64,000 nt of DNA from Lentinus brumalis (taxonomy: Eukaryota > Basidiomycota > Agaricomycetes > Polyporales > Polyporaceae): positions 1,178,001-1,242,000 of the forward strand of contig MARA01000004.1 in NCBI GenBank assembly GCA_001792895.1. Reading direction: 5' to 3'. The notes under the pieces are model-generated. The model saw only the letters and a program-made list of their open reading frames with translations, ran no database searches and was not told where the DNA came from. The position numbers and the translations under genes were made by a program. Shown here in pieces: positions 46,160 to 58,900 of the stretch; position 1 is the stretch's first letter; each line of letters opens with the position of its first letter.

Positions 46160-46499
46160 ATGTCGTCCGGCAAGACAGCAGAGGTTTGTACCCCGCCGAC
46201 TTGCCTTGCAGATCATTCATACTTTCTCCTTGCGCAGGATTCCTCCTGGAAGACGCGAGAGCAGGCGTCCGAGAACCAGTACGCTCGGTCCAAGGTACGA
46301 CGTCGTGCTCATTCGCCATGCGCCTTTCTCAGGCATCATGCATGCTTGGCCATAGGAACAAGAGCAGCTCAAGGCGATCAGGGACGAGCTCGCGAACAAG
46401 CAGCCCGCCAAGTCGGAACTCGACAAGGACTTTGAGGGCGGCTTCGGCGGCCAAGAGGACCTTGAGGACCGCTACGCCACCACCTCCGGCGAGCACTGA
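46160..46499 (+). CDS. Small IF1-like protein (candidate mitochondrial F1-ATPase inhibitor)
   Basis: Three small exons (46160-46183, 46238-46294, 46356-46499) with introns of 54 and 61 bases give a 74-residue protein: MSSGKTAE, then DSSWKTREQASENQYARSK, then EQEQLKAIRDELANKQ and an acidic Gly-rich tail ending YATTSGEH. The central helix, with alternating charged residues and the pattern KRE-A-E-Y-x-EQLxxLR, resembles the yeast Inh1/IF1 inhibitory helix that blocks ATP hydrolysis by F1. No mitochondrial presequence is visible at this start, so an upstream exon may be missing or the protein may be a cytosolic relative. Splice sites are good consensus; the functional call is moderate. Confidence 0.55.
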
Positions 46500-46970
46500 T
46501 GATTCCAAGTCCATTGGCACAAAGCCAAGATTCCTTGTCGTGAGCCAGTGCGCAGTGCCAGCTTGTACTTTAAACCCATACCCGTCGAAGCGATGGATTT
46601 GTACCAATACGAAGCCCGTGCACATCACCCAGCATTTTAATCCATGCATCTCGAGGAGGAGGTCCGAAAGAAGTCCGTCAATAACTGACTACGGTAGGTG
46701 TAATAAGTAGTCCGTGTGTACCGTATATACCGTACTATGCGCAACAGAGAGTGTCGGGTGAGTCAGTCCAAGCTACAGGCACCAGCGAGAGCGCGTCCAA
46801 AGAATCCATCTACGTACACGGCGGCGCACGCTGGACACCGCCCGGCGCCCGAAAGTCCCGGGAAATGCGTCATGCGTACAACGAACGAGGAAGAGCAGTC
46901 GAGGGTCCACCCAAAAGGATGCTATGCGCTGCGATGATTCCAAATTGCAACGCGCTGACCCCTATGACGC
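46500..46970. other. Convergent intergenic IF1-like / GH5
   Basis: Shared 3' flank; nothing recognised. Confidence 0.5.
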
Positions 46971-49682
46971 CTACCGCCGCGACGGCGGAGGGGTAATCAA
47001 CGCGCGCCGGGCTGCGGCCGTGCCGCTGAGCGGTGGGCATGCAGCTGGCGAGGCGTTCGGGCCCATCCAGGGGTCGAGGTACCCGCACGTTGCGATCGGG
47101 ACGAACATCTGCGCAGTGTCCGACGGGTTGTTCCAGCCGTTGCCGAGCGACACGCTCGCGGTTCCACTCGCAGTAATCGAAGGCCCGGGAAGGGTGACGA
47201 TGGTGCCTGTGGGTGTGTACTGCGGGGCCGTCGCGACGTCGGCGACGTTCGTGAGGGAAGTCGGGGGCCAGGGGAACTGGGCGAGGAACGTCTGGGGGAC
47301 GTCGCCGGCACCCGCGCCGCCAGTCTGCCACGCCTGCAGGGGAGCGTTGAAGGGATCGCTGTTCTCGCAGGCGCCCTCGGACTGGCGAGGGTCCTTGGGC
47401 ATCCAACCTTCCTGGAGACCAAGCTGATACGACCATGCAGGGGACTCCACGCGGCCAGATACGGACGAGTTGCCGATCTTCCATGTCCAGAAGAACCAGT
47501 TCTGATGGCAATCACGCTCAGCACAATGCGCATGAATTCGATAGAGGATCAGGGTACTGACCTGGAGAGCGGACATGCTCTGAAGTGCGAACTGCTGCAT
47601 GTCGGCCTTCCACTGGTCGTTGTACGTGGTGTAGTCAGTATAAGTCACACAGTCGCCGGTCTTGTCAAAGTGGCTGGCGGTGAACGAGCCATCAAAACGG
47701 GCGCCCAGGTTGACACCGTTGACCCAAAGACCACAATCGTTGATGGCCATACTCCACTCGCCGACGTGAGTCATGCCGAACGCGGTCATGGAGTCGTTCT
47801 GACCACTAGCCCATGCAGTGCACGGCTGGCCGGCGGCGATACGAACCCCGTAGTCATCCGCAGACTGTCCGTTGAAACAGAGGTACTGGTGGATGTCAAG
47901 CTGCACGCGATCGCCGTTGGGCAAGAAGGACTTCCACTCGGTCAGACCCAGGAAAGCATCGTGCATGACCACCCAGGGACCCTTGCCCTCGCCAGTGCCA
48001 GAGGCCGTGCGGACAGTTTCGTAGGCTTTCACGTAGCTATACGGACGTCAGAGCTTGCGGTAATGCGATACTGTGTGCGGGACATACTATTGCTTGATGG
48101 CGTCCTTGCCGATGGTAGGACCGAATGGCTCGTTCGTGATGCCGAACATGACGACAACGTCGCTATACTGGGGCTGAGAGATGAACTCGGCAATGATACG
48201 AATGTAGTCCAGGGACCTCTGAGCGTTAGGGACACCCATGGGACCGTACAAGACGTTGATCTCGCCGAGACGGCCAGAGTGGTTCCAGCCGTTCTGGGAG
48301 CCGGGAAGCGAGTGCAAGTCAAGGTTGATGCGGAGACCGTACTTGCGCGCCCATTCGACAGCCTTCAAGAAGTACCTGTCGAGAGGGGTCAATGCCAGAC
48401 ACTCGTCGTCAAACTCGCTACACGCACGTCCACGAAGTCTTCGGCAAGAACGGTTCATTCTCGCGCACCTCGATAGCCCAGTAAGGAATCGGAATGCGAA
48501 CGAAGTTCAGACCAGCAGCTGCGATCTCAGCGAAGTCGTTCTCAGTCTGCGGACGTATAAGTGAACGCTCAGGATGGTCCTGTCAGTAGTGTCGCCCGAC
48601 TCACGATGAAGGTCTTGTAGTGGTTCTCGAGGTCGCCCAGACTACCATCCGCAGCCATGCGGGTGGTCAATTCCCACTCATCGTTGACCGGGGTAGAAGT
48701 GTTGACGTATTTTTCGTAAAGTGCAGGAACGCTGCGATATATGTCAACCGGAAATCTCTTGGATGAGCGCCACAATCACCCACATGAACTGCAGAGAGGA
48801 CAGTCAGTAAGCGGAGTTCGTTAAATGACAGCAGGATCGCACGCACCGGTTCCGTTACTAGCCAACCACCCACGTTGACACTGATGCAGGAGTCGGTCAT
48901 CAATACGTATAAAACAATAGCGCTACGTACCCTCGGATGATATCCTCGCCGAATTTGAAGGTCTCGTTGAGCGCAGGGGTCCAGGACTGCGCACGCGCGC
49001 CACTGACGAGAGGGTTGGCGGGGTCGTAATACCAGGTGCCACCGAAGGAGTTCTTGTAGGTGAAGGTCGAGCCGTCGTCCATCGTGACGGTACTGCCGTC
49101 GCCACCAGTGACGACGATGTTACTCTTCGTGCCGCCGCTCCCTTTTCCGTTGCTGTTGCTATCCGGCGAGCTACTGTCGGCGCTGGATGTGTTGCCGCTC
49201 GTACCGTTCTTGTCCTGCTTAGGCTTGATGACGGCGAAGTATACGGCGATGACCGCAGCCGCAATCACGGCGATAATGGCAGCCGTACCAATGAGAATGG
49301 CCTTCTTGCGCGACTTCTTGGCAGGGTATGCGGCCTTCTCGCCGAGGTAAGGAGAACTGCCGTACGAATCCTTGGGGAAGTTGGCCTGGGAGGCGTTGAG
49401 GTCGGAGTCGTTGTAGTCAAGACCGTAGAAGCCAGGCTTGTTCGCGGCGTTCATGGCGTACTCGTCGCCTTGTAGAGTGGGGTTGGAGGACGCGAAGGAC
49501 GACCGGTTGGCATCATGTGCAGCGGCACCCATGAAGCGGGGAGCGGCTGCGCCGGGGGGCAGGTCATCGTGAAGCTGGAGGTGCTCTGTCTCTGGCGTAT
49601 CGTACTGGGTATCACGGGAACCATCGTGAGCAGCATAGGGATTTGTGTTGGTGAAGACGGGCTGATAAGGTGTGTTGGACAT
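46971..49682 (-). CDS. Type II membrane-anchored GH5 exo-beta-1,3-glucanase
   Basis: Hydrolyses beta-1,3-glucan from non-reducing ends and takes part in wall remodelling. A cytosolic N-terminal region of about 145 residues (MSNTPYQPVFTNTNPYAA...) leads to basic KKSRKK and one membrane helix (AILIGTAAIIAVIAAAVIAV), then a Ser/Gly-rich stalk. The catalytic domain begins GGTWYYDPANPLVSGARAQS and continues VNVGGWLVTEP, LNFVRIPIPYWAIE, GLRINLDLHSLPGSQNGWNHSG and the acid/base MFGITNEPFG. The nucleophile Glu is in VGEWSMAIND, and the domain ends around WFFWTWKIG. A C-terminal extension of about 150 residues is rich in Pro/Thr. At least six short introns. I chose the ATG at 49682; the open frame five codons upstream begins GTG. 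This membrane-anchored form is common in basidiomycetes. Confidence 0.9.
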
Positions 49683-51537
49683 CCTGTCGTACCGCACTGC
49701 AGGGACAGGACGCGGCGGGTTGGGTGAAACGAGCGACGAGGGTGAGGGAGAGAAGGAAGAGAGACACGGCGAAGCGGGAGATGCGGAGGAGGTTAGTGTC
49801 GGCTAAGCTGATGGGGATACTTGGCCGGATATGATCTCGGAACGGGACTCACGAAGCGGCTGTCACTCGTCGGGGGCTTGGGGGTCGGACTTGCGGACGC
49901 GCGGGAGAGTCGTGGACGACGGACAGCGAGGAGTCGTGAGGGCCGTGACAAAGGACGGGAAGAACGCGAGCACGGCTCGGGTGGGACGAGGACGGGAGCA
50001 GGGAGCAGGAGACGAGGAGCACAAACCGAGGAAAAGGGAACGAGGAGGCGAGCTTGAACCCAGCCGTGGGAAGCACAAGCCCGGCATCCATGCCGACCCT
50101 CTCGGACAGCCCCGATCAATGGCAGCGTCATACTCCCGTCCGCCGTTGCTGCGACCAGCGCCACCAGTCGCGCTCTTGCTCTGTGCTCCTCCTGTCTTTG
50201 CCTTTGTCTTTCCACCACGCTTGCGCACAGTCTGCGCACTGGCCAGTCGCGCCTCCTGCGGTCGAACTGCACACAATCAGCCACACAGGGTTAGCGACGA
50301 ACATGTCTTGTGATGCCGAGTCGATTGACTATTTGCTCCCGCCTGTCCAATCACCGTGCGCGAAACATGAGGTTCATTCTTCCGAATCCAGCCATATGCA
50401 TCTCGGCATATGTCCAACTTCCCTCCGGTCGCCAACTCGACACAGCGGTATAATAGGCACTCCAGAGTACTTTCAAACCACACCAAACCCCTACTCGTTG
50501 ACAGAATCGCTTGATCTCCTCGAGCCTCCGGTCGGGCAGCGTCAACCTCGAGCGGACACCATCCTCGTGCTCACAGCAAGGCTCCTAACTACTCAAAAAT
50601 ATTTTCAAAACGCAAATCCTGACTCATCTCTCCCAGAATATCCCTCCGTGAGGTTTTGCGTGTATTCTGCGCTGGAATAACGAGCCCAGGACGGTTCATG
50701 GAACCTTGTCCGGCGTCCACTCCGGCCTCAAATTTGGACTCAACAAGATGCGCTCAGGGTTCGCTCCAATGCCGCCTACGGCAATCCGTGTCGAATTGAG
50801 TTGGCACCCCGCAACTCTCCCACCTCGGTCAACGCCACGTAGCTACGCCGCACGCGTTGCCATCCAGCTAACAATGTCCGTTCACGGCACCCTCACTTCT
50901 TCGGACGTAGATCGGCCGGTTCTCAAGCAATGGGCGGCGCAGCTTCTGACGATTCTCCACAGTCCATGTTCGGAAGTTGCTGATACGAGTGCTAGCACGC
51001 TCAAGGTTCGAGCTGAGCGCTGATTCCTCAACTGCTATTCCCCGGATAACGCGCTATGTCCACGATCGGAACAGCCTTGTCGAAACAGGCTAGTTCTCTG
51101 CAACCATCAACCGCACTTCGACGCCCATGGTGACTGCTGTCTGAAATGTTATTCCCTTGCCCTACGCATGGGCGCAATCACGGTTCGAAAACGATGACGG
51201 ACCTCTATCCTCACCTTGCAAACAACTTCTGGAAGTTCTAAGACGATGGCGGCTCATAGCCAACGATTCGAACGCCGAGCACGAACTTAGTATCGTCAGC
51301 GTCCGCCCGCCAACGGCGGCCATTATGGAGCGTTCAAGTGCCAATCATATTACAGTACATATTGCATTATGAGTACCGGTAAACAGTAAAATAGACCACG
51401 TCGCGTCTCCGAAGCACTTCATGAGTGCTCGTGCTCATACGACCACGGACAGCGAGGGTCAATGCCAGACATCTGCATGTGCAAAGTATTAGTCCGGTCT
51501 GTCGCATAACAAAAGACACACACTCACGATAGCTCGT
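49683..51537. other. Intergenic, GH5 promoter side / sialidase-fold gene 3' side
   Basis: About 1.85 kb. Contains ORFs up to about 200 codons (such as 50054-50680, +), but none has recognisable domains, a codon pattern like its neighbours or splice support. No RNA gene or repeat seen. Confidence 0.5.
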
Positions 51538-53052
51538 TCAGTTGGGGGTGAAGGTGACGCTGTGGCAAACGGAACCCTCCGGGTCATGTCCCGCGCAGGC
51601 AAACACAGAACCGTCGGGGTTCGCAAGCAGACCAGGCCAGGCCGACTGGGGCGCAGTCACCGTCGTCTTGTGGCCCCAGCTCCCAGTCGCGACCGGCCCG
51701 CCAGTGACGATCTTGAACGCGACGTTCTGGTTTGGCCAGTTGTGCGTGGACGAGTCCTCGTCGGTCATGAAAGACACGACGAGGTTGTTGTCAGTAGTCG
51801 CGACGAGCTGCGGCGCGCCGGCTGCGAGAGAGTGAGCGGTCAACGGAATGAGGCGATTGGAGGTAGAACGAAATGACTGACCATTGGCGTTGGCCGCGGA
51901 GGGTGCGTAGACAGGGCTGCGCTGGCCCCAGGTCGCGCCCTCGTCGGTCGAGACGACGCTCTTGACGCTGAACGTGCCGCCCGACCGACCCTCGGTGGTC
52001 TCAAACACGCACATCAGCTTGTTCGCGCCGTCGTTGAAGTCTATCAGGCAGGCCATGCGTCAGCATATGATGCTCCGCAAGGACGCTTGACGCTAAACAC
52101 TCACTGGCGCATCCGGGCATACCATCCCGGCCGGTCGTCGTACCGCCCGCAACGGTGATTGGCGAAGACCACGTCAGGCCGTTGTCCTTGGAGCTCTGCA
52201 GGAGAATGTCCTGGTCGTTGTCCGCGTTTTCAGATGCGTAGTACACCTGGAGGGACCCGTCCTTTTTCGAAAGGCGCAAGAACGGTTCCTGTGGCGTATA
52301 GAGTGGTTAGCGTCGGGGATCCTGGCGCCATGAGCCTACTAAACCCCGCTGCGCCTCACAGCCACCCCCAAGGCACTGCATCCGGCGACATTCAGGATCG
52401 ACAGCCACATATCAGGGAAGGCGGATCACCCGATCGTCGTGTGCCCGAAACATACAAGCAACGGGGTGTCTTTGTAAGAGACATGAGGAAAAGCACGTAC
52501 CCACAGTCCATTCTTCGTCGCCGTCGCCGAGCGCTGCGCGATCTGGCTCAAGAACGACCACGTCTTGCCCTTATCATGGGAGATGCTCGTCGTGAGGCGG
52601 TAGAAGGTCGGGTTCCGGTTCGCGTCCAGGTCGTGGTTGCGGTACGCCGCGACGACGTCCCCGTTCGCGAGCTGGAGGAGGTACGCGTTGTCCAGGTCGC
52701 CCGTGCTCTGTCCGATCGTCCCGAGGGCGGAGTACGTCTTCCCGCCGTCGGTCGACTGCGACACGGTCAGGACGCGTGTGTTGCCTGAGCCGGCGGTGTA
52801 GGAGGCGAGCAGAGTGCCGTCGCTGAGACGCGCGAGGCGGGGATAGGCACCGGAACCGTTGGGGGATACGTCGATGGACTTGGCGTCGACATGGGGAACG
52901 AGCCCAGCACGGCGCGCTAGGGTGTGGTTCGTGCGAAGCTCGTTAGTTGTGCTGAGGGCATCCGAGTGGGTAGAGGGAGACGGTGTGGTAGGTGCAGCAT
53001 AGCTGACTGTAGCGAGGGTCACAAGTAACGACAGAAGGAGCGATTGACGCAT
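51538..53052 (-). CDS. Secreted Asp-box (BNR) beta-propeller hydrolase, GH93/sialidase-like
   Basis: The N terminus MRQSLLLSLLVTLATVSYAAP is a signal peptide. The mature part is a six-bladed propeller with Asp-box repeats: STDGGKTYSAL, SHDKGKTWSFL, SKDNGLTWSSP and STDEGATWGQR. GLWEPFLRLSKKDGSLQVYY, DNDQDILLQSS and the GRDGMPGCA segment resemble fungal exo-arabinanase/sialidase-superfamily (GH93-like) proteins more than true neuraminidases. Introns lie at about 51835-51882, 52056-52108 and 52288-52501 (the last is long). Substrate is uncertain: plant arabinan is my preferred guess, sialic acid unlikely. A TATA-like box (minus strand TATAAG, 53168-53173) lies about 120 bases upstream of the ATG. 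Confidence 0.82.
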
Positions 53053-54129
53053 GGCGGAGTGGCGAGGAGAAAAAGGGAGCAAGTGCTGTCGGTGGAGTTG
53101 TGGAATGTGCTGCAAAGTGAGCACGAAGGGCGGGCGATCTGGGGGCGTACGGAGCAGTCGTCTTGAACTTATATCCCGGTCCGAAACCGCTTTCCGCCCA
53201 AAGGACCAATATGTGTACTTCGCAAAAATATAGACCGCCTACCGTGGCTCTGAAGAGGCACAGTGACGCAGACGTACTTAGTGTCGTCTTGCCGACAGTC
53301 AGCCAACGCCTGGTAATAGTTTCTAGGTATGACCGGGCTCTCCGGGTTCATTTCAGGACCGGGGGGTTGTCGCCCAGCCATCTGACTTCCGCCTCATGGA
53401 CCGGTGAGCGGACGCAAGATGGTGTGACCCGAGGTTTGGTGCTATACGACGCAGATCCTGTACATCAGGATGATGATCAGGTCAGAGGACTGCAGGAGAC
53501 TGGCTGCACCCACAGATGTATGGTGGCACCAAGACCAGAAGCAGAGCTCACGGGATGTGGAGCAGGTTCACATGATGTCTGCTCAGGACGAGGTAGCACT
53601 CGGTAGTACTAGTGTTTCGTGTGCAAGCTCTATTGATGGCCATGAGACAACTGCACGAGCTCGGGGGTGACCTTGTCGTCAACTATAGCGGCAAATCCAT
53701 GTGACGGTTGTGCCGTGCCATCGTTCCCCTTTCTTGCGGATAGTTGTATGTAGTGCCCATGAGTACTTGTCCCCTTGGAGGCAGGCGCACTGTCCGACGT
53801 ACCGCTCTGCACGACCGTACGACAACCCAGCCTCGGAGTCGGACCGAGATGAGGCATATCCGAGTCGCAAGTCGTTTTAGCCATGGTGGCGATGCCGCGG
53901 GTATCCTGCAACCATAGCCAAGCATGAGTACACCGCCCGGCTATACTTATTCCCCTCAGTGCGTCGCGGACACCTCCGGCGTGAGATAGGCGAGTTGACG
54001 TACTTGAGATCACCTTGAGATGAGGTTTCTGTTGACGACGACTTCAAGAGAGTCGTAAGTCTTGAAGCCAACTTCTTGATGAGTTGTCCCCTCAATGACA
54101 AGTACGTTAGGCGTAGCACGCCAGATACA
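53053..54129. other. Intergenic, left of tRNA-Gly
   Basis: Holds the upstream region of the sialidase-fold gene. No other gene recognised; short ORFs on both strands look like chance. Confidence 0.5.
53168..53173 (-). promoter_or_regulatory. TATA-like box of the secreted hydrolase gene
   Basis: TATAAG on the minus strand, about 120 bases upstream of the start at 53052. Confidence 0.4.
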
Positions 54130-54200
54130 GCATTAATGGGGTAGTGGTAACCTGGGTCGTTGCCATCGACCCGCCGGGGGTTCGATTCCCCCTTAATGCA
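54130..54200 (+). tRNA. tRNA-Gly (GCC)
   Basis: Seventy-one bases without intron. The acceptor stem is GCATTAA/TTAATGC with discriminator A. The anticodon stem is GGTCG/CGACC with loop TTGCCAT, so the anticodon is GCC. The T-arm contains GGGGGTTCGATTCCCCC, which is also the internal B box. The fold is complete with normal proportions. Confidence 0.95.
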
Positions 54201-55880
54201 ATGTCGGTGGCTGATACTTCTTTTTAACTTTTCAAGTTGTGTTCATGTCAAACACAAGCACACACCTGGTACACAACACAGCGATTCATTTACTTCCGCT
54301 TGGCACCCGCAGTGTGCATACTTGTAACGTTTCTCAGTACACTCCTGCATCTGCTCATGAGTTTGTGATGTCTCCAGCTGGTCGTCCCTGCCGCTTACCC
54401 CTTTCAGGCGAAAAGCCGCTGAATGCATGCTGCACGTATATGTAGTCCTTTTTCGCCGACCTCAGTGAGCTCCAGGTAAACCCTTGGCCAAGGCCTTGGG
54501 CCACCATCTCGAATGGGTCTTACGCCCGCGTCACGAGGCGTCACGGTGATCTTGGATGCTCGGGTAACTCGGTGCCGCAAGGTCGTAAGTACCATGAAGG
54601 TACCGGTCTCCCGGGTGTAACCGTACATACGGCAAAGGTACTTGTGGGGGAGAACGCTTTAAGCTTCTAAGGTCCACATGGCATATACACGGTTGCATGG
54701 TTACTCACAGGGCACGCAGATCATGAGGGCGGTCGCGAAGGATTTGCACTGTGACTGCGGATGCTCATGTGGCCGTCGAGCACGAGGCTACCTACCATAT
54801 GGATGAGAGGCGACAGTAAGCGAAGGTCAGTGATATTGATGATTGCATGGTAAAACGCAGCGCAAGGTAAAACTAGAAGTTTGTTCCTGAGACCGTAACG
54901 GACGGTCACTGGGTCGCCCATACGAGTATAGCGGGTACGTACGATAAGTACGCGTACTCGACGCGCACTGGGTCATGCAGGTGATAATGCGAGGCGACCA
55001 CAAGACAACGGAGCAGGTGTGGGTGTGGAGAGGGCGTGGAAAGGATCTTCGAAGCCGGGCGCAATAAGTCTTGGGCGGACGTGCTCGCAGTCTCCGATGA
55101 GCTTGGACATGCATGCGAGCAGGTGAGCCCACATGAGGAGAGCAGAACCATGGTATGAATTATCACATTGTTACAGCCGACGAGGCGTCCGGGACCGCCC
55201 TGGGCGGCAGAGACTGCTTGCAGCGTTAACCGTCTCGTATAATCGACCGCCTTGAGCTTGGCACCCAACAGAGCAACTGGTGTGAATATTGAGCGGTGGG
55301 AGTCGAGACCGACCGTCGCACGAGCGAAAGCCCGGTTGACGAAGGGGGAACAACAACGTGGTCGAGAGACTGTGTATCCTCGTGGCCCTCGTGCAGTCGT
55401 CCTGCCACCGTCGACGCCGATGGTGGCTCTAGGCCTTGTGCGAGCCTCGAGGGCGAGCGTGTCTAAGTAAATCCGAGTTCACTTGACGACGTGAGGATAT
55501 GGCGAGCAGAAGAAGACGTCATAGCCCTCGGGCGCCTGGGAGGTGTGGCTGCTACGACACGGTGCAGATAGCGCGTTGCCGACCTCCGAGTCGGTGGTAA
55601 CAGCAGCATGGACGCACGCGCGCCCAGCGATCACATCGTGGCTAGCTCGGACGCTGCTTCTGAGCCGGCTGATGCTGCTGCTCGTGCTGGCCCGCACGTC
55701 GGATCGCGTTTCCTCCAGCGCGTCCGTCACAAGTTCCGCAACAAGTCCTCTCCTGGACCGACCCGACGTGCGTACCCCGTTACATGTCCAGGATCACACA
55801 CCGAAATGAGCATCTGCATCTCCTTCTTTGGGCTTTCGTCGAAATGTGACATGCGGATTCGGGCCCTCCCTCTTGTCTGC
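54201..55880. other. Intergenic, right of tRNA-Gly to GH55 promoter
   Basis: About 1.7 kb. Short ORFs only; no domain, RNA or repeat recognised. The right end is the GH55 promoter. Confidence 0.5.
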
Positions 55881-55888
55881 TATATATA
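55881..55888 (+). promoter_or_regulatory. TATA box of GH55 gene
   Basis: TATATATA, 63 bases upstream of the ATG at 55951, a good TATA spacing for a strongly regulated fungal hydrolase gene. Confidence 0.65.
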
Positions 55889-55950
55889 CCCCGACGCTGC
55901 GTCCTGGTTCCCCAATTCACGCCGTGGTCTCGTCGCTGCCGTCGTTCACC

Positions 55951-58900
55951 ATGCGTGCTCTCGACGTTCTCTCCTTCCTTGCAGCGGCTGTGTCCCTCGC
56001 CACCCCAGTCATAGGCGCACCAGCCTCCTGCGGCACTGGTGTCGCTGGGACTGCCGCCCCCGGCGCCCCGTATTGGCTCGAGAGCATCAAGCACCAAGGC
56101 ATCGCCGCCTTCAACCCCACTCCTTCTTCCTACAAGGTCTTCCGCAACGTCAAGGACTATGGTGCCGTCGGAGACGGTGTCGCCGACGACACTGCTGCTA
56201 TCAAGTGAGTACACTCGCATACTATCCGCCAAATGATGTACTAAAGACATCTCTCACAGTGCCGCCATCTCAGACGGTGTCCGGTGCGGCGGCGGGAGCT
56301 GCGACTCCACCACCACGTCTCCTGCTGTGGTCTACTTCCCCAAGGGGTGCGTATTTTGCGCTGTCGATTACTCTCGACGCGTCCAGACTGACCCAACCGC
56401 GTTCACAGAACCTACAAGGTTACCAGCCCGATCATGTCAGTCCCGCAGCAGGCCCTGCGTTGTGCCTCGTACTGACCGCGTGCCTCCACATGCAGCGCCT
56501 ACTACTACACCCAGCTCATTGGTGATGCACGCACGCCGCCCACTCTCCTCGCCGATGCGAGCTTCACTGGCATGGCTGTCATTGGTGAGTCTCACATTGA
56601 ATCGCCGAAGGCCCGCAGCCAGTATGCTAACTGAGTTTGCGCTTCTTCCTCGTCTAGATGCGGACCCGTACATTCCTGGCGGCAACGGCGCCCAGTGGTA
56701 TGTAAACCAGAACAACTTCTTCCGGAGCGTTCGCAACTTCGTCATCGACCTGCGCAACACACCCGCGAGCGCGACGTCCACCGGTATCCACTGGCAAGTC
56801 TCTCAAGCGACGTCGCTCATGAACATCGTCTTCGAGATGAGCACTGCCGCTGGAAACGCCCACCAAGGTCTCTGGATGGAGAATGGCAGTGGCGGCTATA
56901 TGGGCGGTACGTACGCCTCTCTTCACGCGTTGAGAGCGTTTGCTGAGTGTATCATGGTCGCTAGATATGATCTTCAACGGAGGTAAGATGCCTCCCACAC
57001 TCGGCAAGAGCTGTGTCTAACTGTTCTCTTCAGGCAAGTACGGTATGTGGGTTGGGAACCAACAGTGCGTAGCCCCGGAGTTCTTCCATCCAGGGCGAAA
57101 GCTTATGCGCTTGGTTGCATCACAGGTTCACCGTCCGGAACGTCACCATGAACAACTGCGACACTGGTAAAACTCCCGCTCTGTGTACTTTGAGTGGACC
57201 CGGGTAGCTGATTTACTTGAAACAGCTATCTACTCCATCTGGAACTGGGGTGAGTAGCTTTATTGAGTTGGCCTGCCACGCAAGCTGACACGATGCATAC
57301 AGGATGGACCTTCCAGGGCGTTACGGGTATGTATTCGCGTTCAATCGCAGACGTTCGCGTGCAGTGCTAACTTCGCATAGTCAACAACTGCAAGGTTGCC
57401 TTTGACCTTATGACTGGCGGTCTCACCCAGGACACCCAGGTCCGCATCTCTCCCTTCGTGTGAGTCTGATTGCTGACACGAGTACTTCCCCGAACAGACC
57501 GTTGGATCTGTCGCCGTCATCGACGCATTTATCTCGAACACGCCTATCTTCGCTCGCTCCTCGACCGCGTCCGTCGGCAAGCTCGCCGGCGCGCTCACCC
57601 TGAACAACATCCACCTCACCAACGTAGCCACTGCCGTCGGCGTCGTCGGCGGCCCGGACCTCTTGAGCGGCGGGACGGTGACGATCGCCAGCTGGGGCCA
57701 GGGCAACGTCTTCTCGGGCACGTCGCAGACCGCGAAGTTCACGCAGGGCACCATCCCCGCGCCGAACAAGCCGAGCGTCCTGCTCGACAGCACCGGGCGC
57801 ATCTTTGGCAAGACGCACCCGCAGTACGCGGACGTCGCGGTGAGCCAGGTCGTCAGCGTGCGCGACCAGGGCGCGAAGGGCGACGGCAAGACGGACGATA
57901 CCGCTGCGCTGCAGAAGGTGTTCGACACGTTCGCGGGCTGCAAGCTCATCTTCTTCGATGCCGGCACGTACTACATCACCAACACGCTCAAGATCCCGGC
58001 TGGCTCTCAGGTTGTCGGCGAGGGGTGGAGCGTCATCATGGGCGGCGGTAGCGCGTTCCAGGACCAGAACAACCCGAAGGTTATGGTCCAGGTCGGCAAC
58101 GCGGGCGATGAGGGCATCGTCGAGATCAGCGACATCATCTTCGCCACCCAGGGCCCTGGTATGCTCACTACGTCCCTCCTTTGGTTGTGCAGTCATTGAC
58201 GCACATGGACCGTTGCAGCCGCGGGCGCGATTGTCGTCGAGTGGAACATCCACTCTAACCAGCAGGGTGGCGCGGGTATGTGGGATACTCACATCAGGTA
58301 CGTCTTGATAGCTGTCAATCTCTTGGAGCGCACGGAGGCTGATGATACACTTGTAGGCTCGGTGGTGGTAAGTCCGCGAAGTCCGTCGAGGAAGCTTCAT
58401 TGAATGACATCCTGTCTGCTTAGCTGCGGGCACGAACCTTCTCGCGGGGAACTGCCCGTCTGGCAGCCAGAATCCCGACTGCTCCGCAGCGTTCCTTGCG
58501 CTCCATCTCACGCCGCAATCGAACGCATACCTCGAGGTACGCACTCTGCTCTCTTAGATACTTATCTGGGCAGATGCTGATTGAGAACGTACAGGGTACC
58601 TGGGTCTGGCTCGCCGACCACGACCTCGACAGTGGAGGATCGAAGCAGATCACTGCCTTCAGCGGTCGTGGTATCCTCTCTGAGTCTGCTGGTCCCGTCT
58701 GGCTGATCGGTACTGGATGTGAGTCTTCGTTCCTTCAGATGATACTTTCCGAACCGATCACTGACCTGTTGATGACAGCGGAGCATCATACGCTCTACCA
58801 ATACAACTTCTTCAACGCGGCCAACCACTACATGGGATTGATCCAGACCGAGACGGTCAGTGCCTCCTTCCATTGATTTCGCCCGTGGTGTGGATGTGGG

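Noticed and set aside
50054..50680. 208-codon ORF on the plus strand
   Set aside because: No recognisable domain, overlapping ORFs of similar size on both strands, and no splice or promoter support; it looks like chance in GC-rich DNA.
52159..52788. 209-codon plus-strand ORF
   Set aside because: Antisense to the sialidase-fold gene, whose signal peptide and Asp boxes are on the minus strand.
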